DNA of 64,000 bases from Aeromonas eucrenophila. Lineage in GTDB: Bacteria; Pseudomonadota; Gammaproteobacteria; Enterobacterales; Aeromonadaceae. The notes under the pieces are model-generated. The model worked only from the letters and a program-made list of their open reading frames with translations, was not told the DNA's origin and made no database searches. The DNA lies in contig NZ_CDDF01000011.1 of the NCBI RefSeq assembly GCF_000819865.1, forward strand, positions 116,566 to 180,565, in the 5' to 3' direction. This document shows, in pieces, positions 18,909 through 28,504 of this stretch. Both the position numbers and the translations under genes were made by a program. Within the stretch, counting starts at the first letter, position 1. Each line of letters opens with the position of its first letter.

Positions 18909-18942
18909 GCGCGGCTCGGTTGAGCCCACACCAGGAGGTTCC

Positions 18943-19410
18943 ATGACAGATCCCATTCGATTCGAAACCGGTCGCCCCATGCTGTTGGGGGGCCTGCGCC
19001 GCCACCATGAGTTCCAGCAAGGGGACTTCGGCGGTCAGTGGCGCGACTTCGGCGCCCTCGGCCCACTGCCCGGCCAGCTCGGGGAGCACGCCTACGGTGT
19101 CATCTGCGGCGCCGACGCCACCAGTTGCGAATACATGTGCGCGGTGGAAGTCGCGGCGCTGGAGGTCTTGCCCAAGACCCTGGGCCGGATGCGCATCGAC
19201 CCCCAAACCTACGCCGTCTTCCTGCATAGGGGCCACGTCTCCACCCTGCCGCAGACCTGGCAAGGGGCGCTGGACTGGCTGGCCCGGTCCGATTATGAGT
19301 CTGCCCACAAGCCGGACTTCGAGCGCTACGGCGCCGCGTTTGACCCCGAAACCGGCGGTGGTGAGCTGGAAGTCTGGCTCGCCGTAAGGCCCAGACAGGC
19401 GCTCGCCTGA
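18943..19410 (+). CDS. GyrI-like / AraC effector-binding domain protein
   Basis: 155 residues forming one small-molecule-binding domain of the GyrI/BmrR C-terminal type: RFETGRPMLLGGLRRHHEF, YGVICG, YMCAVEVAAL, YAVFLHRGHVSTLPQTWQGALDWL, ERYGAAFDPETGGGELEVWLAV. There is no DNA-binding domain, so it is a stand-alone binder. The ligand is unknown. CAGGAGG lies before the ATG. Confidence 0.87.
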   Translation: MTDPIRFETGRPMLLGGLRRHHEFQQGDFGGQWRDFGALGPLPGQLGEHAYGVICGADATSCEYMCAVEVAALEVLPKTLGRMRIDPQTYAVFLHRGHVSTLPQTWQGALDWLARSDYESAHKPDFERYGAAFDPETGGGELEVWLAVRPRQALA

Positions 19411-19526
19411 CCCCCTGGCACCGACCGCTCAAGCGCGGATAAATATGCATAAAAACAGCTTATAAATGGGGTGACGCCGAACGAAGACCATGCAAGGATG
19501 GAGCCCCTCTTTGTGTGAGCCTCGTG

Positions 19527-20726
19527 ATGGATAACCCCAATAACATCGAACGGCCAGGGCCCTGGAGCCTGTCGGCCCGGCTCATGACGCTGGCCTGCCT
19601 CATCGTCTTCATGGCCCAGATGGCCACCACGGTTTACCTCCCCTCCCTGCCAATCGTGATGAGCGATCTCGCCATGACGAGACAACATGCGGAGCTCTCC
19701 ATCTCCCTGTTCGTGATTGGCGCCGACCTGCCACTGCTGTTTTGGGGCGCCGCCGCCGATCGCTTTGGCCGCCGGCTTCCCCTGGCCCTGTCACTGCTGC
19801 TGTTTGTCGGGATCAGCCTGCTGCTCGCCACCACAAGTCAGGGGCCGCTGTTGCTGGTCTTGCGCACCCTGCAAGGGATAGCGGCGGGGGGCGCCACCAT
19901 CATCGCCCGCATCCTGATACGGGATCACTGGCAGGGGGACGAGCTGGCTCGCCGCCTCTCTGTCCTCTCCATCGCCTTCATCACGGCCCTCGGTGGCGGC
20001 CAGTGGATAGGCGGGCTCATCAGTCGCTATGCCCACTGGCAGCTGGGGTTCGTCCTGGTGGCGGCCGTTGGCATGGTGGCACTGGCGCTGATGATCCGCC
20101 TGCCGCTGCAGGGCCCCAATGCCGCAGCGCCCACCACCGGCATGTGGCGGCGCTACGCCAGCCTGCTGCAACGCCCCGGCTTTCTCTGGCCCGCCTGCGC
20201 CGGGGGGCTCGGCTTTGCCATCACTGTGACCCTGCAAGAGATCAGTCCCTTCGTCCTGCAGCAAGGGTTCGCGCTGGAGGTGACCACCTTCGGGGCGCTG
20301 GGGCTGCTGATCGGGGTCGCCTACTTCGCGGGAGCCATGGCGGTCAATCGGCAGGTCGCCAGGGTGGGTGGCAAGCGGCTGATGAGGCAAGGGGCCGGCC
20401 TCATCTTGCTGGCCGCTGCCGGCATGGTGGTGCTGTCAATGCTGTCCGATCTACAGGGAGAGGGGGTGCTGGTGATCATGATGGGGCTCTACTGCCTCAT
20501 CATCTTCGGGCAGGCGGTGCTCTTCCCCAACAGCATGGCGCTGGCGGTCAGTGATGCCAGGGAACATGGCGCCTACGCCATGGCGCTGTGCGGCTTCTTG
20601 CAACAGGGGCTGGCGGGTATCGCCGCCGCAGGTGCCACCCTGCTGAGCCATCACGGCACCTGGGCCCCCGCCATCTTCGCCCTGGCCCTGGTGGCCGCAC
20701 TGATCGTCCGCTTCAAGGTGCACTAG
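19527..20726 (+). CDS. MFS drug exporter, Bcr/CflA type
   Basis: 399 residues with about 12 membrane segments. The family motifs are YLPSLPIVMSDL after TM1, the A-loop WGAAADRFGRRLPL and the motif LRTLQGIAAGGATIIARILIRDHW. These are typical of Bcr/CflA proteins, which export bicyclomycin, chloramphenicol-like compounds or sulfonamides. The substrate is not inferable. ATG at 19527 was preferred; a GTG at 19515 is an alternative, and no strong ribosome site distinguishes them. Confidence 0.87.
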   Translation: MDNPNNIERPGPWSLSARLMTLACLIVFMAQMATTVYLPSLPIVMSDLAMTRQHAELSISLFVIGADLPLLFWGAAADRFGRRLPLALSLLLFVGISLLLATTSQGPLLLVLRTLQGIAAGGATIIARILIRDHWQGDELARRLSVLSIAFITALGGGQWIGGLISRYAHWQLGFVLVAAVGMVALALMIRLPLQGPNAAAPTTGMWRRYASLLQRPGFLWPACAGGLGFAITVTLQEISPFVLQQGFALEVTTFGALGLLIGVAYFAGAMAVNRQVARVGGKRLMRQGAGLILLAAAGMVVLSMLSDLQGEGVLVIMMGLYCLIIFGQAVLFPNSMALAVSDAREHGAYAMALCGFLQQGLAGIAAAGATLLSHHGTWAPAIFALALVAALIVRFKVH

Positions 20727-20750
20727 CGCGGCTCATCTCGCGGCCTGCGC

Positions 20751-21605
20751 TCAGCGCGGCCCCATCACCTCGTCGCACAGGCGAATGAGCGCCTGGCTGA
20801 GGCCTTCGAGCGGTTCCCCCTTGTCCATCCCCAGGTGCAGCGCCAGCTCGACCGAGCGCACCTGGGGCCAGTCCGTCAGCGCCACCTGATCCGGCAGCAG
20901 CAACCGCGCCGGCAGCAGGCTGACCCCTATCCCCGCGCTCACCGCCCCTTGCAGGCTGGCGAGGCTGGCGCTGACATAGGCGATGTGCCAGCGCAGCCCC
21001 TTGGCGTCGAGGGCCTCCGTCAGCTGGCGCCGGTAGAGCCCCTCACTCGGGAACACCACCAGGGGCACCGGATCCCGCCCGCAGGCGGGCCAGTCCCGGC
21101 TATCGACCCAGGCGAGCGGCTCGCGCCAACGGGCGACGGGATCCCCCTGCCCCCGCGCCTGCTTGACCAGGGCCAGATCCAGCCCCCCTTCCTCGAAGCT
21201 GCGCCACAACTCGTGGCTGAGGCCGCTCTGCACCTCCAGCCGCACCATAGGATACTGGCGGGCGAAGGCGGCCAGCACCGGCGCCATGACGCCGGCGACG
21301 AAATCCTCCGGCACCCCGATCCGCAGCGGCTGGCTGGCCTCGCTGACCCGCTCCCCGGCCTGCGCCAGCAGCGCCAGGATGCGGCGCGCCAGCCCCAGCA
21401 ACTTCTCCCCGGCCACCGTGGCCACTACTGTGCGGCCGCTTCTGTCCAGCAGCGGACAGCCGAGTTGCTGCTCGAGGCGGCGCATCTGCTGGCTGATGGT
21501 GGACTGGGTCAGGTGCACCCGCTCGCCGGCGCGGGTGAAACTGCCGGTTTCGAGGATGGCGACAAAGCTGCGCAAGAGCTGGGGATCCAGCAGGGGGCTG
21601 TCCAT
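20751..21605 (-). CDS. LysR-family transcriptional regulator
   Basis: 284 residues. The HTH lies at residues about 7-60 (LLRSFVAILETGSFTRAGERVHLTQSTISQQMRRLEQQLGCPLL). The C-terminal effector domain has GVPEDFVAGVMAPVLAAFARQYPMV. It is short for a LysR protein but complete. The start at 21605 places the HTH at the usual distance; an upstream ATG at 21644 would add 13 residues. It diverges from the deaminase/CynX-like pair, 112 bases apart, and is the natural candidate to regulate it. Confidence 0.9.
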   Translation of the reverse strand: MDSPLLDPQLLRSFVAILETGSFTRAGERVHLTQSTISQQMRRLEQQLGCPLLDRSGRTVVATVAGEKLLGLARRILALLAQAGERVSEASQPLRIGVPEDFVAGVMAPVLAAFARQYPMVRLEVQSGLSHELWRSFEEGGLDLALVKQARGQGDPVARWREPLAWVDSRDWPACGRDPVPLVVFPSEGLYRRQLTEALDAKGLRWHIAYVSASLASLQGAVSAGIGVSLLPARLLLPDQVALTDWPQVRSVELALHLGMDKGEPLEGLSQALIRLCDEVMGPR

Positions 21606-21717
21606 CTGAGGGGTTTTCCCATTTATAAAATCACTGATAGTCATTCTATCATTTAATTTCCAAATGACATGGCGGCCCGCTAGGCTGCTCCCATCCCCCT
21701 CTTTCGCAGGATCTCCC

Positions 21718-22227
21718 ATGCTACAGGCCCATCTCCCCCAGTCCGGCACCCGTCTCGTCAACTCGTTGACCGCGATCTCCGATCCCACCCATCAGGAGTG
21801 GCTCGAGCAGACGCTGCACCTGGCGCTGACCCACCGTCAACAGGGGGGCCGACCCTTCGCCGCCCTGCTGGTGAAGGAGGGCAAGCTGCTGGCGAGCGCC
21901 GTCAATCGCATGCTGGAGGCGGGGGATCCTACCCGTCACGCCGAGCTGGAGGCCCTGCGCGAAGCCAGCCAGCACGGCTCCCTCAAGGGCGCCGTGGTCT
22001 ATGCCAGCGGCCACCCCTGCCCCATGTGCCTGTGCGCCCTGGTGATGAACGGCATCGGCGCCGTCTACTACGCCTTCGACAACCAGGATGCGGCCCCCTT
22101 CGGTTTCGACAGCACATCGAGCTATGACAAGCTGCGACTGCCCCTCAGCCCGCCGCCGCTGCCCCTCATCAAGCTGCCAAGCCCGCTCCCGGCCGCCGCC
22201 CTCTACGGGGCCCAGCCCCATGAATGA
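21718..22227 (+). CDS. Nucleoside/guanine deaminase-like cytidine-deaminase-fold protein
   Basis: 169 residues. The zinc site is intact: RHAELEAL (HAE, catalytic glutamate) and PCPMCLCAL (PCxxC). GGRPFAALLVKEGKLLA precedes them, as in TadA/GuaD enzymes. The C-terminal proline-rich tail and the GFDSTSSYDKL segment are closer to guanine deaminase GuaD-type proteins than to tRNA-specific TadA; the true base is uncertain. It is followed by a transporter overlapping by 8 bases, suggesting a purine/pyrimidine salvage unit. Confidence 0.85.
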   Translation: MLQAHLPQSGTRLVNSLTAISDPTHQEWLEQTLHLALTHRQQGGRPFAALLVKEGKLLASAVNRMLEAGDPTRHAELEALREASQHGSLKGAVVYASGHPCPMCLCALVMNGIGAVYYAFDNQDAAPFGFDSTSSYDKLRLPLSPPPLPLIKLPSPLPAAALYGAQPHE

Positions 22228-23458
22228 GCCGTCCATGCGGCCAGGGGCCGGCGCCCTGCTGCTGCTGGTCATGCTGATCGGCATCAACCTGCGCCCCTTC
22301 CTCACCGCCATCGGCCCGCTAGCGGGGCAGATAGACGCGCGGCTGGCGCTCGGCATGGACAACCTGGCCTGGGTGACCCTGCTGCCGCTGCTGCTGATCG
22401 GGGTGGGCGTGCTGTTCACCCCGACCCTGCGCACCCTGGCCGGCCCGCGCCCGCTGCTGGCCGCGGCCCTGCTGCTGCTGGCCCTCGGCAGCGCCCTGCG
22501 CTTCGATCTGACCAGCGGCGCCCTGCTCATCGCCAGCGCCGCCCTCTGCGGCCTGGGCTCGGCCCTGGTGCAGGGGGTGCTGCCCGGCCTCATCAAACAG
22601 GTCTTCGCCAGCCGGGTGCCGCTGGTGATGGGGATCTTCTCCGCCTGCATGATGGGAGGCGGTGCCCTCGGCGCCGTGCTCAGCCCCCAGCTCGCGAGCC
22701 AGCTGGACTGGTCGCGGGTGCTGGCACTCTGGAGCCTGCCGGTGCTGCTGGCGCTCGGCTGGCTCGGGTGGCGCGTGCGCCTGCCCGTCCCCCCCGCGCC
22801 GCTAGTGCCCGAGGGGGAGCAGCGCCTGCTCGCCCTGCCCCGCAGCTGGCTGCTGATCCTGTGCTTTGGCATCATCAACAGCGGCTATGGCATCGTCGTG
22901 GCCTGGCTGGCGCCGGCCTACATGGCGCTGGGCTGGAGCGCCCAGCAAGGGGGTGAGCTGGTGGCCTGGCTGGCGCTGGCACAGACCCTGAGCGGCCTCG
23001 GCCTGCCGCTGCTGGCGGCGCGCAAGGAGGACAGGCGCCCCTGGATGGGGCTCGCCATATTGCTGCAGGCGCTGGGCTTTGGCGGCCTCTGGCTGGCGCC
23101 GACCAGCGCCCCCATCCTCTGGTGCATGCTGTGCGGCGCAGGCCTTGGCGGCAGCTTCTCCCTCATCATGGTGATAGCGCTCGATCATTTGCCGGATCCA
23201 CGCCGCGCCGGCACCCTCAGCGCCCTGATGCAGGGGTTTGGCTTCATGCTGGCGGCGACCGGCCCCTGGGTGGCGGCGCGCCTGCATCATGTGAGCGGCG
23301 ACTTCGCCAGCGCCTGGCAGTGGCAGCTGGGCGGCCTGGCGCTGATGAGCCTGCTGGTGCTGCGTCTCAACCCCCGTTACTACGCTCGGGTGATGCGCCT
23401 GCCCGTGGTTGGCAAGACGGGCACATCCACACCTGCCCAAAGCAATACACCGGCCTAG
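22220..23458 (+). CDS. CynX/NimT-family MFS transporter
   Basis: 412 residues with about 12 membrane segments. The CynX/NimT pattern is visible: INLRPFLTAIGPLAGQI after TM1, then GMDNLAWVTLLPLLLIGVGVL and GLIKQVFASRVPLVMGIFSACMMGGGALG. The family includes cyanate and nitroimidazole-related transporters, but substrates are mostly unknown. Its start overlaps the deaminase gene by 8 bases, so the two are co-expressed. Its TAG stop lies in the loop of a hairpin. Confidence 0.87.
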   Translation: MNEPSMRPGAGALLLLVMLIGINLRPFLTAIGPLAGQIDARLALGMDNLAWVTLLPLLLIGVGVLFTPTLRTLAGPRPLLAAALLLLALGSALRFDLTSGALLIASAALCGLGSALVQGVLPGLIKQVFASRVPLVMGIFSACMMGGGALGAVLSPQLASQLDWSRVLALWSLPVLLALGWLGWRVRLPVPPAPLVPEGEQRLLALPRSWLLILCFGIINSGYGIVVAWLAPAYMALGWSAQQGGELVAWLALAQTLSGLGLPLLAARKEDRRPWMGLAILLQALGFGGLWLAPTSAPILWCMLCGAGLGGSFSLIMVIALDHLPDPRRAGTLSALMQGFGFMLAATGPWVAARLHHVSGDFASAWQWQLGGLALMSLLVLRLNPRYYARVMRLPVVGKTGTSTPAQSNTPA

Positions 23459-23471
23459 GGCCGGTGTATTG
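23443..23471 (+). terminator. Hairpin whose loop is the stop codon of the CynX-like gene
   Basis: A perfect 13-bp stem (caatacaccggcc / ggccggtgtattg) with loop tag, which is the stop codon. There is no T tract on either side, so it could act as an mRNA 3' stabiliser or a terminator between the converging CynX-like gene and rluF. Confidence 0.6.
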
Positions 23472-23501
23472 GGAGCATGAACAACCGTGTGACGGGGCGC
23501 C

Positions 23502-24509
23502 TTAGCGTCCCTTCTTCTGCCGTCCACCCTGGTTGGTGCGCGGTTTGCCCGCCGCGGCGGGTTTGCCGCCTTTGGCCGGGGCACCCTTACCAGCGGCGCC
23601 TTTAGACGCTGTCCCCTTGCCTGCGCCGCCCTTGCCCGCCGGACTCTTGTTTTCGAATGCGGCCGGACCCGGTACGTTGGGACGCCCGCCTATCTCGTGA
23701 TCGTCGTCCCGGCGCGGCTTCTTGCCCTGCGCCGCCTTGGCAACCGGCTTGTTGGCAGGCTGCGCTCCCTTGGCCGGCTTCACCTCGGAGGAGGAGTCCT
23801 CGATGAGCTTGAACAGCTCGATCAGCTCGTCGTCGGTCAGATCCCGCCACTCCCCCACCGGCAGCCCCTTGAGGCTGACGTTCATGATGCGGATGCGCTC
23901 GAGCTTGGTGACCTCGAAGCCGAAGTGCTCGCACATGCGGCGGATCTGGCGGTTCAGGCCCTGCACTAGCGTGATGCGAAACACGAAGGGCGCCTCTCGC
24001 TTCACCTTGCACTTCTTGGTGACGGCGCCGAGGATAGGCACCCCGGCCCCCATGCCCTTGATGAACTCATCGGTCACCGGCTTGTCGACGGTCACCAGGT
24101 ACTCTTTCTCGTGATCGTTGCCCGCCCGCAGGATCTTGTTCACCAGATCCCCGTGGTTGGTGAGGAAGATGAGCCCCTGGGAGTCCTTGTCGAGCCGGCC
24201 TATGGGGAAGATGCGGGTGCTGTGGTTGACGAAGTCGACGATGTTGTCCTTCTCCCCCGCCTCGGTGGTGGAGACGATGCCCACCGGCTTGTTCAGCACG
24301 ATGAACACCAGGCTGTCTGCTTCCCGCGCCTCGATCACCTGACCGTTGACCTTGACCAGATCCCCGGCAAACACCTGATCGCCGATGCCGGCCCGCTTGC
24401 CGTTGATGAAGACGTGGCCCTGCTCGATGAAGCGGTCGGCCTCACGGCGCGAGCAGATGCCGCTCTCGCTGATGTATTTGTTCAGGCGCATGGATTCATC
24501 GGCCAGCAT
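23502..24509 (-). CDS. rluF: 23S rRNA pseudouridine(2604) synthase
   Basis: 335 residues. An S4 domain lies at residues about 8-60 ([24 protein letters not shown]). The RsuA/RluB-type catalytic domain follows, with catalytic aspartate D107 in [10 protein letters not shown], the same number as in E. coli RluF. It is nearly identical to RluF through [22 protein letters not shown]. The C-terminal 80 residues are a low-complexity Lys/Gly/Ala tail (repeats such as GKGGAGKG), longer than in E. coli. It modifies U2604 of 23S rRNA. Confidence 0.96.
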   Translation of the reverse strand: MLADESMRLNKYISESGICSRREADRFIEQGHVFINGKRAGIGDQVFAGDLVKVNGQVIEAREADSLVFIVLNKPVGIVSTTEAGEKDNIVDFVNHSTRIFPIGRLDKDSQGLIFLTNHGDLVNKILRAGNDHEKEYLVTVDKPVTDEFIKGMGAGVPILGAVTKKCKVKREAPFVFRITLVQGLNRQIRRMCEHFGFEVTKLERIRIMNVSLKGLPVGEWRDLTDDELIELFKLIEDSSSEVKPAKGAQPANKPVAKAAQGKKPRRDDDHEIGGRPNVPGPAAFENKSPAGKGGAGKGTASKGAAGKGAPAKGGKPAAAGKPRTNQGGRQKKGR

Positions 24510-25131
24510 GGGTCACCTGCCAGATCATGGGGTTGAGGGGGGTTGTCGGCTGGGTCAGCCGGATCGTCATCGGGTTAGTCTGCATAGCATTCCATCATTA
24601 AAAGGGTCAAAGCCTGCGCATTCTTCAAAAAAACGCCGCTACAGTAGCATATTGCCCCGCTCCGTTCGCCGGATACTTGCAGCCGCCTCGGAATCCCGCC
24701 CCCTGCCAATGAGGCTCCATCCGGGGTGGAGGACCGTATGTCGCAACTCTGCCTGCCCCATCGACGGCGCCACTTGCTCAGCGCCATTCTCCCCGGGCCG
24801 ACCTTCCCGGCTCAGTTACACATATTCATTCGCACCTCTTTATACCCGGGCCGGATAAGCCAGCGCCGGTGGCGAGCCTGCCCAACGCGAAAAGGCAGAA
24901 CTAAGACTTGCTATTTATTGACTGAAAATGCATAAAAAGATTTTCGTCAGCACGAATTATCTTGCCAAGGTTGAGCGCCCAGAGGCGATATTGCGCCCTT
25001 TGTCGGCAAATCCGGCAGGAAACCAAATTGTTGTCCGTATTCACCTAAAACACCGAACATAAATTTGGATACGAGGCATGAACCCTTCTCTGGCATGAGG
25101 CCATTTTTACCATTCATTACAGGAGTTACAG
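24510..25131. other. 622-base gap between rluF and gdhA
   Basis: No convincing gene. The left part is GC-rich like the genes; the right half (about 24900-25060) is more AT-rich and presumably holds the gdhA promoter. A TTGACT-like element is at about 24919-24924, but a good -10 at proper spacing was not found. Nothing else recognised. Confidence 0.5.
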
Positions 25132-26478
25132 ATGAGTCATTCCCTATCCCAGGCGGATTTTCTGGCCCAGGTCGCCAAGCGCAACGCCCATCAACCCGAG
25201 TTCATTCAGGCGGTGAGCGAGGTGGTCGCCTCCATCTGGCCCTATCTGACCCGCCACCCCCGCTATCTGCAGCACGGCCTGCTGGAGCGACTGGTGGAGC
25301 CGGAGCGCTTGGTGCAGTTCAGAGTCAGCTGGGTGGACGACAAGGGTCAGGTGCAGGTGAACCGCGGCTACCGCATCCAGCACAGCTCCGCCATCGGTCC
25401 CTTCAAGGGCGGCATGCGCTTCCACCCCTCGGTGGATCTCTCTGTGCTGAAATTCCTCGCCTTCGAGCAGACCTTCAAGAACGCCCTCACCACCCTGCCC
25501 ATGGGTGGCGGCAAGGGCGGCAGTGATTTTGATCCCAAGGGCAAGAGCGAGGGCGAGGTGATGCGCTTCTGTCAGGCGCTGATGCTGGAGCTCTATCGCC
25601 ACCTGGGTGCCAACACCGACGTGCCGGCCGGCGACATCGGCGTCGGCGGGCGCGAGGTGAGCTACATGGCGGGCATGATGAAGAAGCTCACCAACAGCGC
25701 AGAGTGCGTCTTTACCGGCAAGGGACTCTCCTTCGGTGGCAGCCTCATTCGCCCGGAAGCCACCGGCTACGGCCTGCTCTACTTCGTCGAGGCCATGCTG
25801 GCCCACCGCGGCCAGTCCCTGGCGGGCATGACGGTGTCGGTCTCGGGCTCCGGCAACGTGGCGCAATACGCCATCGAGAAGGCGATGGAGCTCGGCGCCA
25901 AGGTGATCAGCGCCTCCGACTCCGGCGGTACCGTCCATGATCCGGACGGCTTCACCCCCGAGAAACTGGCCCGCCTGATGGAGCTCAAGAACGAGCAGCG
26001 CAAGCGGGTGGCGGATTACGCCCACGAGTTCGGGCTCGAGTTCTTCACCGGCCGCACCCCCTGGCACCTGTCGGCTCAGGTCGCTCTGCCCTGCGCCACC
26101 CAGAACGAGCTGGGGGAAGATGACGCCGCCAACCTTATCGCCAACGGCGTGCAGCTGGTGGCCGAGGGGGCCAACATGCCGAGCAGCGCTGCCGCCATCC
26201 AGGCCTTCCATGCCGCCAAGGTGTTGTTTGCCCCGGGCAAGGCCGCCAACGCGGGCGGCGTCGCCACCTCCGGCCTCGAGATGAGCCAGAATGCCCAGCG
26301 CCTCTCCTGGAGTCGGGAAGAGGTGGATGCGCGCCTCAAGGGGATCATGAACAGCATCCACGCCACCTGCGTGCGTTACGGCCAGGATGGCGAGGCCCAC
26401 GTGAACTACGAGTCAGGCGCCAACATCGCCGGCTTCGTCAAGGTGGCCGACGCCATGCTGGCCCAGGGGGTTTGTTAA
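25132..26478 (+). CDS. gdhA: NADP-specific glutamate dehydrogenase
   Basis: 448 residues (E. coli GdhA 447). It catalyses reductive amination of 2-oxoglutarate with ammonium and NADPH. The substrate-site segments GPFKGGMRFHPSVDLS and LPMGGGKGGSDFDPKGKSEGE hold the catalytic lysines; the Rossmann motif is SGSGNVAQYAIEKA. The hexameric small-type GDH fold is complete. CAGGAG lies 7-8 bases before the ATG. It is followed by a terminator, so it is monocistronic. Confidence 0.98.
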   Translation: MSHSLSQADFLAQVAKRNAHQPEFIQAVSEVVASIWPYLTRHPRYLQHGLLERLVEPERLVQFRVSWVDDKGQVQVNRGYRIQHSSAIGPFKGGMRFHPSVDLSVLKFLAFEQTFKNALTTLPMGGGKGGSDFDPKGKSEGEVMRFCQALMLELYRHLGANTDVPAGDIGVGGREVSYMAGMMKKLTNSAECVFTGKGLSFGGSLIRPEATGYGLLYFVEAMLAHRGQSLAGMTVSVSGSGNVAQYAIEKAMELGAKVISASDSGGTVHDPDGFTPEKLARLMELKNEQRKRVADYAHEFGLEFFTGRTPWHLSAQVALPCATQNELGEDDAANLIANGVQLVAEGANMPSSAAAIQAFHAAKVLFAPGKAANAGGVATSGLEMSQNAQRLSWSREEVDARLKGIMNSIHATCVRYGQDGEAHVNYESGANIAGFVKVADAMLAQGVC

Positions 26479-26524
26479 TTCACCAGGATAAGGCGATGGG
26501 CGATTGATTCGCCCCTCAGATCAC

Positions 26525-26551
26525 AAAAGGCAGCCCAGGGCTGCCCTTTTT
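26525..26551 (+). terminator. Intrinsic terminator after gdhA
   Basis: Stem aaa(a)ggcagcc / ggctgcc(c)ttt with one mismatched pair, followed by a T run. The 3-base loop is at 26536-26538. Confidence 0.82.
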
Positions 26552-26641
26552 CTTTCAGATCGTTTTTCACCTGCCTCACTTCACACTCCCTTCACCCCGG
26601 CATGGGAGGCTCTGCTCTCTTCCCAATGCAGCGAGATCAAT

Positions 26642-26850
26642 ATGATGGTCAGAATAGGCGTGCTCTTGATGGTGATGGGGGTCGCAGCTTCATGGCGTTC
26701 AGCCTCATCGGCTCCTCCCTCGATAAACAGGGATTCTTGCATGAACCCTTCGCCCTGCTTCCCCTCGGCTACCTGTTGCTGCTGGCGGGGGCCGGCCTGA
26801 CCTTCCTGGGACTACTCAGGGCGAGACGCCGGCAGGGACGCTCAGGCTGA
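26642..26850 (+). pseudogene. DUF3955-like small membrane protein gene with a frameshift
   Basis: From the ATG at 26642 the frame reads MMVRIGVLLMVMGVAA, a first hydrophobic segment. The homologous continuation FMAFSLIGSSLDKQGFLHEP then LLPLGYLLLLAGAGLTFLGLL is in the next frame, so one base is missing near 26686-26690 (gtcgcagcttcatgg). GSSLDKQGFLHEPFALLPLGYLL matches the DUF3955 pattern of a two-segment membrane protein. The function of the family is unknown. A single-base error in the sequence is possible. Confidence 0.65.
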
Positions 26851-26957
26851 CTGAGCTGGCGGTTTGTTCTTAGTGCCAAGCTGATGCAATCGGACGATGG
26901 CCCGTGGGCAATCTGCGCGGGGTTGATGCCCTGCTCGCCCCAGAGCCTCTCGCAAGC

Positions 26958-27326
26958 CTAGAGATAGCGGCTTATCTCGATAAGGTGCTGATCCGGGTCC
27001 AGGAAATAGACGGATTCGATGGGCCCGTAGGCACCGCTCTTGGTCACAGGCCCCTCCACTATCTCGACTCCCTGGCTTTCGAGCTGCACCACCACCTGCG
27101 CCAGGGTCCAGTGGGTGATGAGACAGATATCCCCCGCTCCCACCTGCGCCCTGTTGCGCGGCTCCTGCCCCAGCAGTTGCAGGTTGATCTTCTGATTGCC
27201 AAAGCGCAGCGCCCGCCGCCCGGCCCCGAAGGTGATGGCCTCCATCTCGAGCACCGCACTGTAAAACGCGACCGAGCGCTCTATGTCGCTCACCGTCAAT
27301 ACCAGATGGTCGATATGGCTGATCAT
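26958..27326 (-). CDS. VOC-family protein (glyoxalase/fosfomycin-resistance-like fold)
   Basis: 122 residues. ISHIDHLVLTVSDIERSVAFYSAVL at the N terminus holds the first metal-site histidine (H7 region), and SVYFLDPDQHLIEISRYL at the C terminus holds the glutamate. This arrangement occurs in VOC proteins annotated as virulence-associated or dioxygenase-like. The substrate is unknown. The start at 27326 puts the usual MxxIDHLV motif at the N terminus. Confidence 0.87.
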   Translation of the reverse strand: MISHIDHLVLTVSDIERSVAFYSAVLEMEAITFGAGRRALRFGNQKINLQLLGQEPRNRAQVGAGDICLITHWTLAQVVVQLESQGVEIVEGPVTKSGAYGPIESVYFLDPDQHLIEISRYL

Positions 27327-27338
27327 GTGCCCTCCCAA

Positions 27339-27642
27339 ACCTTGTGATCCCTTCTCATCCTACCCCAGTGAATACTCTGGTGTTGTGTGGAGCCATAGGT
27401 TATCTGGCATTTATTAAATTTTTTAAAATCCTAATCTTGGGCCTATACGCCGGCTACGTTACGGAGCCATTGGAAATAGCGTTAAGGCCCAAATAAAACG
27501 AGTCGACCACAATCGAGGAATGCTCAGATGCAATGGGCAATAGAGTGGCGCTTTACCACAAGCTGCCGAGGCTGGTGCGAGAATAGCGCGCGTCCGAGCC
27601 TTGTCGGTCACGGCTCGGGAGCCAAGATACTGACGGACGAGG
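27339..27642. other. 304-base gap between VOC and DeoR genes
   Basis: Locally AT-rich around 27405-27435. An open frame on the minus strand at 27459-27683 shows no recognisable protein signature. Nothing else seen. Confidence 0.4.
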
Positions 27643-28398
27643 CTACACCTCCACCAAGGTGACGCCAACCGCATCGAGCCCATGGCGCTGCTCGTCCGAC
27701 AGGCCAGTCTCCGTCACCAGGGTAGCCAGCTCCGCCAAGGGCATGATCTGATAGGGGGACGCGGCGCCGAGCTTCTCGCGGGTGGCCAGCACTATGGTCT
27801 CTGCCGACTGCCTTGCCATCAGACTCTTGATGGCCGCCTCTTCCCGATCGCCGGTCGTGATCCCCATCTGTGGATGCAAACCGGTCGCCCCCATTAGAAA
27901 CAGATCGGCCCGAATGCGGGATATCGCCTCCGCGCTCTGGGCCCCCACCGCGACCATGGAGTGCTTGAACAGACGACCACCGATGAGCTCGACCTCCACC
28001 CTGGGGTGATGGACAAGCTCCACGGCGATGCTGGGACTGTGGGTGATGATGGTCGCTCGCAGCTCCCGGGGCAGCTGACGTGCCAGCTGCACATTGGTGG
28101 TGCCGCCATCGAGAAACACAATCTGGCCAGGTTGGATCAGCCGGGCGCCGGCCTGTCCCAGCCTGATTTTCACCGACGAGCCTATCTGCTCGCGAGTGCC
28201 AAAGTCCGCGATCGCCGAGGAGACGGGCAAGGCCCCACCGTGGACTCGTTGCAGCAGTCCTTCGCTGGCAAGTTCCCGCAGATCGCGCCGGATCGTATCC
28301 TCTGACACCTCAAATTGCTGGCTGAGCGCCTTGGCAATCACCCGGCCATCTCGCTGCAAGAGACTGATGATAAGCGCCTTGCGTTCCGATGTGAGCAT
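27643..28398 (-). CDS. DeoR-family transcriptional regulator
   Basis: 251 residues. The N-terminal HTH is at residues about 5-55 (ERKALIISLLQRDGRVIAKALSQQFEVSEDTIRRDLRELASEGLLQRVHGGAL, the DeoR signature). The sugar-phosphate-sensing domain has FLDGGTTNVQLARQL and GGRLFKHSMVAVG. Members usually repress sugar or nucleoside catabolism in response to a phosphorylated sugar. It diverges from nudK, 106 bases apart, which makes nudK a candidate target. Confidence 0.92.
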   Translation of the reverse strand: MLTSERKALIISLLQRDGRVIAKALSQQFEVSEDTIRRDLRELASEGLLQRVHGGALPVSSAIADFGTREQIGSSVKIRLGQAGARLIQPGQIVFLDGGTTNVQLARQLPRELRATIITHSPSIAVELVHHPRVEVELIGGRLFKHSMVAVGAQSAEAISRIRADLFLMGATGLHPQMGITTGDREEAAIKSLMARQSAETIVLATREKLGAASPYQIMPLAELATLVTETGLSDEQRHGLDAVGVTLVEV

Positions 28399-28504
28399 TC
28401 GTCCTCCAACTGCACGAAATCAATTGACTGTGCACGATATTGCATTAAATATGCGCAAATATCCAGCACAGGGATCCCCATCCCTGCTCACCGAGGGAAA
28501 TCAC

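Noticed and set aside
27459-27683. Possible small gene or transposase remnant on the minus strand
   Set aside because: No recognisable motif, no ribosome site and no terminal repeats.
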